From Alphaproteobacteria bacterium (lineage in GTDB: Bacteria; Pseudomonadota; Alphaproteobacteria; Puniceispirillales; Puniceispirillaceae), in assembly GCA_011522945.1 (NCBI GenBank), contig WTHY01000023.1:1-9451 (forward strand): a stretch of 9,451 bases of DNA, in the 5' to 3' direction. Position 1 is the stretch's first letter. Each line of letters begins with the position of its first letter. Shown piece by piece: positions 1 through 5,633 of this stretch. The position numbers and the translations under genes were made by a program. A model generated the notes under the pieces. It searched no databases and was not told the DNA's origin. It saw only the letters and a list, made by a program, of their open reading frames with translations.

Positions 1-22
1 TAACAGATGGCCACTTACCTGC

Positions 23-27
23 AAGGA
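23..27 (+). promoter_or_regulatory. Possible ribosome binding site AAGGA before TTG 38
   Basis: AAGGA lies 10 bases before TTG 38, in frame with the flavodoxin-like gene. No comparable site precedes ATG 56 or ATG 65. It therefore favours a longer N-terminus, while family alignment from memory favours ATG 65. It could also be chance. Confidence 0.3.
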
Positions 28-64
28 TTGCACCTATTTGCCTGATCCAGCTAAGATGCATTTT

Positions 65-526
65 ATGAAACCACTGATTATCATATCCCACACCCCATCT
101 ATGAATACAATCGCCCTTGCTGAAGCAGCGCAAAAAGGCGCATTAGCATTTGCAGAAGGTAGAGACATTATATTCAAAACACCATTGCAGGTCGACGCAG
201 AACATCTCCAAAATGCTGCAGGTTTGATATTGGGCACAACTGAAAATATTGGCGCAATGGCTGGGCTAACAAAGGATATGTTTGATAGATGCTATAATGA
301 TTGGCTCACTCAGTTGGAGGGCTTACCAGTAGCTATATATATTCGTGCTGGTTTAGATGGCACAGCGACGAAAACACAGCTCTTAAATATTGCATCAGCA
401 CAAAAATGGCGTCTGGTTCAACCACCTGTCATCTTGCATGGCAGCTGGCAAAATAAATATACCGACACCGTATATGAATTAGCTGGCGGGCTAGCGGCTG
501 GACTAGATGCCGGCATATATGGATAA
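65..526 (+). CDS. Flavodoxin-fold NAD(P)H-dependent oxidoreductase
   Basis: The 153-aa product has a flavodoxin-like alpha/beta fold and probably binds FMN for two-electron transfer; its substrate or partner cannot be read from the sequence. A first beta strand (KPLIIIS) leads into an S/T-rich phosphate-binding loop, SHTPSMNT, at residues 8-15. A central GTTENIGAMAG segment matches the flavin-contacting 'GTPE(N)xGxMSG' loop of this family, followed by a DRCYND helix and a WRLVQPPVILHGSWQ region typical of its C-terminal part. Length fits the usual 150-160 aa. I chose ATG 65 because it puts the first strand at the N-terminus as in homologues. The frame is open back to the window start, and TTG 38 sits 10 bases after AAGGA (23-27), so a 162-aa form is possible. 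Family assignment is fairly sure; the start is not. Confidence 0.8.
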   Translation: MKPLIIISHTPSMNTIALAEAAQKGALAFAEGRDIIFKTPLQVDAEHLQNAAGLILGTTENIGAMAGLTKDMFDRCYNDWLTQLEGLPVAIYIRAGLDGTATKTQLLNIASAQKWRLVQPPVILHGSWQNKYTDTVYELAGGLAAGLDAGIYG

Positions 527-596
527 TTTCGGCTTCCAGCCTGCTTAACACATTAGATCATCTGGACACATCAGAATATCTAGCCATTTCGTATAT

Positions 597-1229
597 ATGA
601 ATATGATGTCAAAGACACCGCAAAAACCAATGCAAAAAGACGCTAAAGCACCCAAGATTCAAATTAGGAAATCTATGCGGCTTGGCTCTATGTTTAGCGA
701 AATTCTGCCGCTGATGATGCTATTTATAGGCAACAGCTTATATAACATATTTGTAGGTGCTGCCGCGTCTGTCTTATGCACTGTAATTGTTTTAACAATT
801 ATCTGGCAAAAGGAACACAGAGTAGCTCGCTTTGCCCTTTTCTCTGTTATTCTATCCTTCTGTTTTACTTGTGCTGCCATAATATTTGGTGAATCTACCT
901 TCATCAAAATCCAACCTACTCTTTTTAATGGCGTATTTTCATTCGTATTATTAGGCGGATGGCTGAGAGATCATGCCATGATGAAGCAATTTTTCGGGGC
1001 ACAATTCACACTGACTGAAGATGTTTGGAAAATACTATCCTTGCGATGGGGTATTTTCTTTTTTGTGCTAGCGGTCAGTAATGAATGGGCGTGGCGTAGT
1101 CTGAGTGATGATGGGTGGGTGTGGTTTAAGACGTTTATTGCTGCACCTGCTACTGGCTTATTCATGCTTGCACAGCTGCCAATCACCATTCGTGGGACAA
1201 AAGCTGCTAAAGCAGAAGCAAACCGTTAA
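597..1229 (+). CDS. yciB: YciB/IspZ family inner-membrane septation protein A
   Basis: This is a polytopic inner-membrane protein of the YciB (IspA/IspZ) family, known for a role in cell-envelope integrity and normal septation. Hydrophobic segments run at about residues 34-70, 77-97, 110-123, 150-161 and 178-195. The family signature is present: ESTFIKIQPT (99-108, usually FIKxKPT), LSLRWG (RW at 150-151) and SNEWAWR (NE at 162-163), then WxWFK. The 210-aa product is longer than the common ~180 aa because of a hydrophilic, Lys/Gln-rich N-terminus. ATG 597 has no clear ribosome binding site. In-frame ATG 675 has AGGA five bases upstream and would give 184 aa, close to family length. It lies 70 bases after the flavodoxin-like gene on the same strand and may be co-transcribed. 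Confidence 0.88.
   Translation: MNMMSKTPQKPMQKDAKAPKIQIRKSMRLGSMFSEILPLMMLFIGNSLYNIFVGAAASVLCTVIVLTIIWQKEHRVARFALFSVILSFCFTCAAIIFGESTFIKIQPTLFNGVFSFVLLGGWLRDHAMMKQFFGAQFTLTEDVWKILSLRWGIFFFVLAVSNEWAWRSLSDDGWVWFKTFIAAPATGLFMLAQLPITIRGTKAAKAEANR
666..669 (+). promoter_or_regulatory. Ribosome binding site AGGA supporting an internal yciB start
   Basis: AGGA (within TTAGGAA) sits five bases before in-frame ATG 675 of yciB, while ATG 597 lacks a recognisable site. This favours a 184-aa product that begins just before the first membrane helix. The bases are also coding if the longer form is made. Confidence 0.4.
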
Positions 1230-1279
1230 GCCTTCCAGAACGTAAAGCCAAATAGACCGGCAGCAACTTACACAGACTT

Positions 1280-1301
1280 GGATGATATGAAGTCATCATC
1301 C
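1280..1301 (+). promoter_or_regulatory. Hairpin just before the TPR gene ribosome binding site
   Basis: GGATGAT (1280-1286) and ATCATCC (1295-1301) are perfectly complementary, a 7-bp stem with an 8-base loop. The structure ends next to the AGGAG ribosome binding site (1303-1307) of the TPR gene. It could affect translation or be a protein site. There is no U-run, so it is not a standard terminator for yciB. Confidence 0.35.
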
Positions 1302-1313
1302 TAGGAGTTCATA

Positions 1314-1799
1314 ATGCGCACCTTAATCTCGCTTTTTTTAACTTGCCTAATATTAGCCCCACTTACTGTACATGCCGCTGGATCAAGCAGCAATGACAGC
1401 AACTCATCAGAAAGCAACAGCACAAGCTATGAATATAACTCATACGGTATGCGCATGGCAGCTTCCTATATTGAAGAAGAAAACTTCTTAAAAGCAATTG
1501 CGCAACTGCAAAAGGAAGTTTCCCGCAAGCCTGATAATGCTGATGCCTGGAATCTCCTCGGCTTTTCACTTCGTAAGCAAGGCGAGTATGGTGCTGCAGA
1601 AACAGCATATGAAAAAGCCCTGTCAATTGACCCCAAACATACTGGCGCAATGGAATATATGGGCGAGTTGTATCTGACATTGAACATGCCTGAAAAATCG
1701 AAGTCACTTCTAGCAGACCTCAATAGATTATGTGCATTTAACTGCAAAGATCGCGACACTTTAAAAGCTGCTATCGCTGCCTATGAAGCGAAAAACTAA
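1314..1799 (+). CDS. Exported TPR (tetratricopeptide repeat) protein
   Basis: The 161-aa protein is probably secreted to the periplasm, where TPR proteins act as docking scaffolds; its partner is unknown. Residues 1-21 form a Sec signal peptide (MRTLISLFLTCLILAPLTVHA) with likely cleavage after VHA. A Ser/Asn-rich linker follows at 23-43. A first degenerate TPR covers about 46-75, a canonical one about 76-109 (ADAWNLLGFSLRKQGEYGAA, then AYEKALSIDP), and a partial third about 110-137. The tail holds C140-AFN-C144, a cysteine pair also seen in other short alphaproteobacterial TPR proteins. The start is well set: AGGAG (1303-1307) lies six bases before ATG. It is 84 bases after yciB on the same strand and converges with the alpha-hydroxy-acid dehydrogenase gene 8 bases away. 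Fold and export are clear; function is not. Confidence 0.85.
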   Translation: MRTLISLFLTCLILAPLTVHAAGSSSNDSNSSESNSTSYEYNSYGMRMAASYIEEENFLKAIAQLQKEVSRKPDNADAWNLLGFSLRKQGEYGAAETAYEKALSIDPKHTGAMEYMGELYLTLNMPEKSKSLLADLNRLCAFNCKDRDTLKAAIAAYEAKN

Positions 1800-1807
1800 A
1801 AGTCGGC

Positions 1808-2974
1808 CTAGCCTGTCGCTTTATCAGTGAGATATGCCGGCAGCTCAGATGGCTGCCGGACTCCTAATTGGATCATCACATTGGTTATTTCATCTCGAAC
1901 AATATCCAACACATGACCTGGTCCAGCTGCCCCCACCGCGCCGGCTCCGTATAAAAAAGGGCGGCCCATCATTACAAAATCTGCGCCCAGGGCCAGCGCA
2001 CGAACAACATCGAGTCCCGAGCGCACCCCTGAATCAAAAGCCAGAAACACATCAGATCCAACAGCCTTCCTGATGATGGGCAATTGTTGGAGTGAAGTTG
2101 GCGCTCCATCAAGCTGACGGCCGCCATGATTAGAAATAACAAGTCCATCCACCCCTATGGCTATCAAGGCCTTGGCATCATCTGGGTGCAACACCCCTTT
2201 CACAAGCATTGGCCCTTTCCATAGGGCGCGGATTTCCTCCATTGCCTGCCAATCACTACCAGCATTGAGCTGCTCACCTATATAGGCAGAAATATCGGAT
2301 AGCTGATTATTATCGGCATAACGCTCAAGCGTTTTAAATCGCAATCGCCCGCCTGCATTCAGCATACTGAATGACCAAGCCGGGCATTGCATTGTTTGCC
2401 ATAGGATGCGTGGCGTAATTCCTGTTTTAGAACGTGAACCCACAATCGCACCCGTCTTGCCCATATCTTCACGGCGACTAGGGCTTGGCACATCGACGGT
2501 AACCACTAATGTCTTATAACCAGCATCTGCTGCACGTTTGATTAAATCATTACGCACATCTTTATCGCGGGGTGGATATAATTGGAACCAGCCATAACCG
2601 TCAGCTATCTTGCCAATTGTCTCAATGGTTTCTCCAGCGACGGTGCTAAGTGTCATTGGCACCTCTGCATCTCTTGCAGCCCTAGCGCACATTTTTTCAG
2701 AACCAGGCCAAATCATGGTTGTCAGACCAACCGGAGCTATACCAACAGGCATAGTAAATGCCTGTCCTAAAATATGAGTTTTAAGGTCTGGCACAATCCG
2801 TCCAGCTAACACACGAGGCGTGAGCTGAATGGCCTCAAAAGCCTCCTGATTTTTATCTCTTAATCTGTTTTGACCTGTTCCAGAATGTAAATAGGCCCAT
2901 GCAAATTTTGGTATACGCTGTTTGGCTTTTGCTTCCAAATCACTGATGCGTGGATAGGCATTCATTAGCTTCAT
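1808..2974 (-). CDS. FMN-dependent alpha-hydroxy-acid dehydrogenase/oxidase
   Basis: This 388-aa TIM-barrel flavoenzyme belongs to the glycolate oxidase / L-lactate dehydrogenase / mandelate dehydrogenase family, which oxidises L-2-hydroxy acids to 2-oxo acids. Family catalytic residues are visible: Tyr28 (WAYLHSG), Tyr133 (WFQLYPPRD), Asp161 (VTVDVPSPSRRE), Lys259 (MLVKGVL), and His283 with Arg286 (SNHGGRQLDG). The phosphate-binding segments DSGVRSG (314-320) and GADFVMMGRPF follow. Length matches the family (~350-400 aa). The VDVPSPSRRE and TLERYA segments suggest a subfamily of unproven substrate, so I do not call it lldD. There is no lactate permease or regulator beside it. ATG 2974 gives the full length; ATG 2965 is possible, and neither has a strong ribosome binding site. 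An A7/T7 palindrome lies just upstream. Confidence 0.92.
   Translation of the reverse strand: MKLMNAYPRISDLEAKAKQRIPKFAWAYLHSGTGQNRLRDKNQEAFEAIQLTPRVLAGRIVPDLKTHILGQAFTMPVGIAPVGLTTMIWPGSEKMCARAARDAEVPMTLSTVAGETIETIGKIADGYGWFQLYPPRDKDVRNDLIKRAADAGYKTLVVTVDVPSPSRREDMGKTGAIVGSRSKTGITPRILWQTMQCPAWSFSMLNAGGRLRFKTLERYADNNQLSDISAYIGEQLNAGSDWQAMEEIRALWKGPMLVKGVLHPDDAKALIAIGVDGLVISNHGGRQLDGAPTSLQQLPIIRKAVGSDVFLAFDSGVRSGLDVVRALALGADFVMMGRPFLYGAGAVGAAGPGHVLDIVRDEITNVMIQLGVRQPSELPAYLTDKATG
1837..1859. other. 8-bp GC-rich inverted repeat between convergent gene ends
   Basis: CCGGCAGC (1837-1844) and GCTGCCGG (1852-1859) pair perfectly around a 7-base loop. The hairpin starts 38 bases after the TPR gene stop and lies in the last codons of the convergent dehydrogenase gene, where it encodes the RQPSELPA region. 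No T-run follows on either strand, so it is not a classical intrinsic terminator, but it could block transcripts or stabilise the 3' end of the TPR mRNA. Confidence 0.4.
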
Positions 2975-2991
2975 TTTTTATCGGCTTTCTT

Positions 2992-3012
2992 AAAAAAACT
3001 AATCGTTTTTTT
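2992..3012. promoter_or_regulatory. AT-rich palindrome upstream of the dehydrogenase gene
   Basis: Seven A plus C (2992-2999), a 5-base spacer, then G plus seven T (3005-3012) make a perfect 8-bp inverted repeat. It lies 18-38 bases upstream of the dehydrogenase start. It may be an operator, a bend, or a weak bidirectional stop; the sequence alone does not decide. Confidence 0.35.
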
Positions 3013-3231
3013 CTAAGACTATACGTCAAAAATCATATAGGTCTCTGGAATAGTAAACATGGGTCTGCCAACGATTCAAATAGATTGCATCATCTCACTG
3101 GCATGAATCTTGTCACATCCAAGAGAGCGGCGTCTAGCCAAAATAATCGCCTCACAGTGCTACATTTGTTAAAAAGGCTTTTTAGAATTTCGGTAAGGTA
3201 TTTTTCTTAACTTGATTACTCCGGTTACGAT

Positions 3232-3268
3232 TTTTCTGATTATCAATTTTCTGATTATCAATTTTCTG
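3232..3268. repeat. 15-bp tandem repeat, about 2.5 copies
   Basis: The unit TTTTCTGATTATCAA occurs exactly at 3232-3246 and 3247-3261, followed by the first seven bases of a third copy (3262-3268). It ends 69 bases before the small membrane protein start. Slippage-type duplication is the simple reading; a role in its promoter is possible. Confidence 0.85.
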
Positions 3269-3337
3269 GCAAAAGAATAGATAATCTCTGGCAGGCGCAC
3301 TAGCTTTATGCACACCAAGATTTTATAACATTAGGCT

Positions 3338-3709
3338 ATGCCAGTGAACGCACTCCAAAATATGCACTTGGACCTCACAGCTCTATTGCGCCGTGTGCTG
3401 CTTCCTTTTTTGCTTGTTGCTGTTATAAGCGCTATTTCGCTGCAACTATTGCAGAATACTCTGCCACCATCTCTCATTTTTGCCTTAATAGATGGTTGGG
3501 TCTTTAGCTTTGGCGCTGGGCTTATCATTATCATGAATATGATAGGATATGTTCTGCGCTCGCACTATCGCACACACATCTATTACTGGCCTGCACAAAC
3601 TCTGCTAACAGCTATAATTTTTATGAGTATGTTATGCATAATTCTGGTAGTGTCTGGCGTTGTACGCTGGCACGCCATTAAGTTGTTATCAGGGCTTCTC
3701 AGTGGTTAA
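3338..3709 (+). CDS. Small three-helix membrane protein of unknown function
   Basis: I do not recognise this 123-aa protein. Three hydrophobic stretches at about residues 20-38, 46-72 and 88-109 would span the inner membrane. The N-terminal positive pair R18-R19 and the R74-H76-R78-H80 loop between helices 2 and 3 suggest orientation. That loop, LRSHYRTHIYYWPAQ, is rich in aromatic and basic residues and might be the functional part. ATG 3338 has only a close TTAGG (3331-3335); ATG 3362 is an alternative that removes eight residues. It precedes the HAD gene by 44 bases on the same strand, so the two may share a transcript. Good coding character and consistent topology argue for a real gene; function is unknown. 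Confidence 0.65.
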   Translation: MPVNALQNMHLDLTALLRRVLLPFLLVAVISAISLQLLQNTLPPSLIFALIDGWVFSFGAGLIIIMNMIGYVLRSHYRTHIYYWPAQTLLTAIIFMSMLCIILVVSGVVRWHAIKLLSGLLSG

Positions 3710-3724
3710 ATCTGCCTCGATGAC

Positions 3725-3737
3725 GTGAACTGTTCAC
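3725..3737. promoter_or_regulatory. 13-base palindrome before the HAD gene
   Basis: GTGAAC, one central base, then GTTCAC form a perfect 6-1-6 inverted repeat ending 16 bases before the HAD start. Size and position would suit a dimeric repressor site or a translation-affecting element, but one occurrence proves nothing. Confidence 0.3.
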
Positions 3738-3753
3738 CTGCAAAGACTGTTTT

Positions 3754-4479
3754 ATGATTGATACAATTATTTTTGATAAAGATGGCGTCATTCTAGATCT
3801 GGCGGCAACCTGGCTTCCAGTAGCTGAAAAAATGACAACACTTCTAGACGAATATACTGCAGGCAGATATGGAGCTGAATTTTTTCAGCAAATCATTGGT
3901 ATCGATTCCAAGGCAGGCACAATAGATCATGGAGGCATTTTCGCAGCAGGCAGCTTTCATGACCAAAAAATGGCCATTTTAGATAAAGCACCAGAATTAG
4001 AACCGCATTTTGAGCTTGGCACTGAATATCAAAATAGAATGCGCGATTTTGTCACCGAAAATTACGAGCGGCCTGTCAAAGCCAAAGGAGCGGTGCGCCA
4101 AACCTTGGTCCAGCTAAAGTCTGAGGGGTATAAGCTTGCCATGCTTACAAATGATGCGGAATTTTCTGCACGCAAAAGTAGCACGGAACTCGGAATTATA
4201 GAGCTTTTTGACATGATTGTTGGTTTTGATAGTGGCTTTGGGGGCAAACCTCAACCTGAAGGATATTTGGCAATTTGCGCTGCACTTGGCACATCTCCAG
4301 ATGCCTCTGTTATGGTTGGCGATACAAACGCAGATATAGGTGTGGCAACAGCAGCAGGGGCACGTCACTTCATAGGCGTTAGCGCACTCTATCCGAATAG
4401 AACTAGCCCGTTGATAGATATTGAACATATTATGCCAGATATCAGCTTCCTACCCGGCATCATAAAAAGCCTTGCTTAG
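3754..4479 (+). CDS. HAD-superfamily hydrolase, phosphoglycolate-phosphatase-like
   Basis: The 241-aa cytoplasmic protein carries all four HAD phosphatase motifs. Motif I is FDKDG with nucleophile Asp8 and acid/base Asp10. Motif II is LTND with Thr132, motif III is GGKPQPEGY with Lys165, and motif IV is GDTNAD with Asp190 and Asp194. The long helical insertion between motifs I and II (about residues 15-110) is the C1 cap that sets substrate choice, as in phosphoglycolate phosphatases and related small-molecule phosphatases. Length is typical (220-245 aa). The substrate cannot be named. ATG 3754 places motif I at the N-terminus as expected, though no strong ribosome binding site precedes it. 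Its stop overlaps the stop of the opposing fpr gene by four bases. Confidence 0.9.
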   Translation: MIDTIIFDKDGVILDLAATWLPVAEKMTTLLDEYTAGRYGAEFFQQIIGIDSKAGTIDHGGIFAAGSFHDQKMAILDKAPELEPHFELGTEYQNRMRDFVTENYERPVKAKGAVRQTLVQLKSEGYKLAMLTNDAEFSARKSSTELGIIELFDMIVGFDSGFGGKPQPEGYLAICAALGTSPDASVMVGDTNADIGVATAAGARHFIGVSALYPNRTSPLIDIEHIMPDISFLPGIIKSLA

Positions 4480-5291
4480 CCTACAAAGGCCTTTTCAAGC
4501 ACAAATGTCCCTGGGTTAGAATTGGCGCCCTCAGTTAATCCGGCAGCTTCACAAATCGCCTTCATATCGAGATTCATAGCCATAGAGCCGCAGATCATCA
4601 CCCGGTCTTCCTCTGGATTGAGGTACGGCATGTCAAGCATGTCAAACAATGCACCACTTTCCATTAAATTTGTCACACGTCCCATATGCGGTGATGTTTC
4701 TCTTGTTGTTGTTGGCAGATATTCAAGCTTGTCGCGGGCAAATTCACCGATAAGCGGGTCAGATAAGGTGTTCTGCACCAGATCAGCCCCATATGCCAAC
4801 TCATCAACCTGACGACAAGTATGTGTCAGTATAACTTTCTCATATTGCTCATAGACTTCTGGATCGCGAATAAGAGAGGCGAAAGGCGCAATACCAGTGC
4901 CTGTAGCAACCATATATAGTCGCTTGCCTGGCAATAAAGCATCCAGCACCAATGTCCCAACAGGCTTTGTCTTTAGTATGAGATACTCACCAGATTGAAT
5001 ATGCTGCAATCTCGATGTCAGAGGTCCATCCTGAACCTTGATGGAGTAAAATGACAGCTCTTCAGCCCAAAATGGTGCTGCAATGGAATAGGCACGCAAT
5101 AATGGCTTACCCTTCTCATTTAACAGACCGATCATAACGAATTCGCCTGACCGAAAGCGAAAGCTTTGAGGGCGTTCAACAGTGAAGGAAAACAGCCTAT
5201 CATTCCAATGCTTAACAGATAGGACGCGCACCGCATCATCTGTGTCAGCTGTTACCATTGGTGTTGTCTCAGCATAAGCAAGCTGTGTCAT
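4476..5291 (-). CDS. fpr: Ferredoxin-NADP+ reductase, bacterial FPR type
   Basis: This 271-aa FAD enzyme moves electrons between NADPH and ferredoxin or flavodoxin. In bacteria it supports oxidative-stress defence and Fe-S or biosynthetic redox steps. The FAD domain shows FRFRSGEFVMIGL (44-56), the flavin motif RAYSIAAP (66-73) and GPLTSRLQHI (89-98). The NADP domain shows VATGTGIAPF (128-137), LTHTCR, and CGSMAMN (234-240). The C-terminus VLEKAFVG matches the tail of bacterial FPRs that stacks near the flavin. The start is ATG 5291, because AGGGA (5298-5302) lies six bases before it; an in-frame TTG directly upstream is too close to that site. The first ~20 residues are longer than in common 257-aa homologues. 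It is divergent from the metal transporter. Confidence 0.95.
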   Translation of the reverse strand: MTQLAYAETTPMVTADTDDAVRVLSVKHWNDRLFSFTVERPQSFRFRSGEFVMIGLLNEKGKPLLRAYSIAAPFWAEELSFYSIKVQDGPLTSRLQHIQSGEYLILKTKPVGTLVLDALLPGKRLYMVATGTGIAPFASLIRDPEVYEQYEKVILTHTCRQVDELAYGADLVQNTLSDPLIGEFARDKLEYLPTTTRETSPHMGRVTNLMESGALFDMLDMPYLNPEEDRVMICGSMAMNLDMKAICEAAGLTEGANSNPGTFVLEKAFVG

Positions 5292-5297
5292 CAAATA

Positions 5298-5302
5298 TCC
5301 CT
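5298..5302 (-). promoter_or_regulatory. Ribosome binding site AGGGA for fpr
   Basis: Read on the minus strand, AGGGA lies six bases before ATG 5291, which fixes the fpr start there rather than at the TTG one codon earlier. Confidence 0.65.
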
Positions 5303-5305
5303 CGG

Positions 5306-5325
5306 CAGGCCTATAAAATGGCCTG
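5306..5325 (-). promoter_or_regulatory. Hairpin/palindrome in the fpr leader
   Basis: CAGGCC (5306-5311) and GGCCTG (5320-5325) form a perfect 6-bp stem around the 8-base AT loop TATAAAAT. It lies immediately upstream of the fpr ribosome binding site. It could be an operator, a leader hairpin, or overlap the promoter -10 region. Confidence 0.4.
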
Positions 5326-5435
5326 AGATTGCATGTGATACGTTCGGAGCATGTTTTGAGTGGCCCTTAAATGACGCTTTTAACACAAAAAGTCAAATAT
5401 AAGCGCTAAACAGTTCAGACTAGAAAGGAAGTAAC

Positions 5436-5549
5436 ATGCTTGCATCGTACAATTTTACCAAGGTTGCATATTTACCAAGGTTGCATAATTGTCACCTGCA
5501 GGATTTTTACAGAAATGGCAAATTTTCTGCTAGATTTAGTCTTGACTAA
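5436..5549 (+). CDS. Possible small ORF (37 aa), uncertain
   Basis: An ATG at 5436 follows AAGGA (5425-5429) at six bases, one of the better ribosome binding sites in the window, and reads 37 codons to TAA. The predicted peptide is basic, starts MLASYNFTKVAYLPRLHNCH and matches no family I know. The 17-bp duplication lies inside it and is not a multiple of three, so the two copies are read in different frames; this argues against long conservation. It ends 84 bases before the transporter gene. It may be a leader peptide, an independent small protein, or chance. Confidence 0.3.
   Translation: MLASYNFTKVAYLPRLHNCHLQDFYRNGKFSARFSLD
5454..5487. repeat. 17-bp perfect tandem duplication
   Basis: TTTACCAAGGTTGCATA occurs exactly at 5454-5470 and again at 5471-5487 with no spacer. 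Each copy ends in TTGCATA. It lies upstream of the likely transporter promoter, where a duplicated binding site could change regulation. Confidence 0.9.
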
Positions 5550-5571
5550 CTTCATAAGCATTCCATATCTT
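5542..5571 (+). promoter_or_regulatory. Candidate housekeeping promoter for the transporter
   Basis: TTGACT (5542-5547) and TATCTT (5566-5571) are separated by 18 bases and resemble a sigma-70 -35/-10 pair. A transcript would start near 5578 and give a leader of about 55 bases. The -35 box overlaps the stop codon of the possible small ORF. Confidence 0.45.
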
Positions 5572-5633
5572 TCAATACGTGATAAAAATTCGATACCCTA
5601 GGCAAATTCATCAGCCCTCTGTAACTAAGATAG

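Larger units (their letters stand above)
2975..3337. other. 363-base gap between divergent genes, no convincing gene
   Basis: The dehydrogenase gene reads left from here and the small membrane protein gene reads right, so promoters for both should lie here. I see an A7/T7 palindrome at 2992-3012 and a 15-bp tandem repeat at 3232-3268. An open frame on the + strand from GTG 2950 overlaps the dehydrogenase start, has no recognisable domain and looks accidental. I found no tRNA or riboswitch and could not fix a promoter with confidence. Confidence 0.5.
5292..5633. other. 342-base divergent intergenic region between fpr and the transporter
   Basis: This region should hold promoters and control sites for both fpr (left) and the putative metal transporter (right). 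It contains the fpr leader palindrome, four TTGCAT words (5329, 5440, 5464, 5481), a 17-bp tandem duplication, a possible 37-codon ORF and a plausible transporter promoter. I looked for the yybP-ykoY manganese riboswitch and did not find its conserved core. Confidence 0.6.

Noticed and set aside
17..31. In-frame TCKDC coding just upstream of the flavodoxin-like start, and again at 3736-3750 before the HAD start, with only third-position differences.
   Set aside because: The shared stretch is 15 bases with three mismatches, and dozens of such matches are expected by chance in a window this size. An in-frame stop at 3721 and the lack of a start codon make a longer HAD form unlikely.
1834..2073. 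79-codon + strand frame antisense to the dehydrogenase gene.
   Set aside because: It is the shadow of a well-supported flavoenzyme; the Pro/Gln/Arg-rich translation has no family character.
3170..3187. TAAAAA/TTTTTA pairing read as a terminator.
   Set aside because: Pure A/T stem with a 3-base loop would be very weak, and no upstream gene on either strand needs a terminator here.
2950..3210. 86-codon open frame on the + strand across the dehydrogenase start.
   Set aside because: GTG start without a ribosome binding site, overlap with a firm gene on the other strand, no domain, and AT-rich low-complexity composition.
5292..5633. yybP-ykoY manganese riboswitch, expected for some manganese exporters.
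   Set aside because: I could not find the conserved core or its paired helices by reading; a covariance-model search would settle it.
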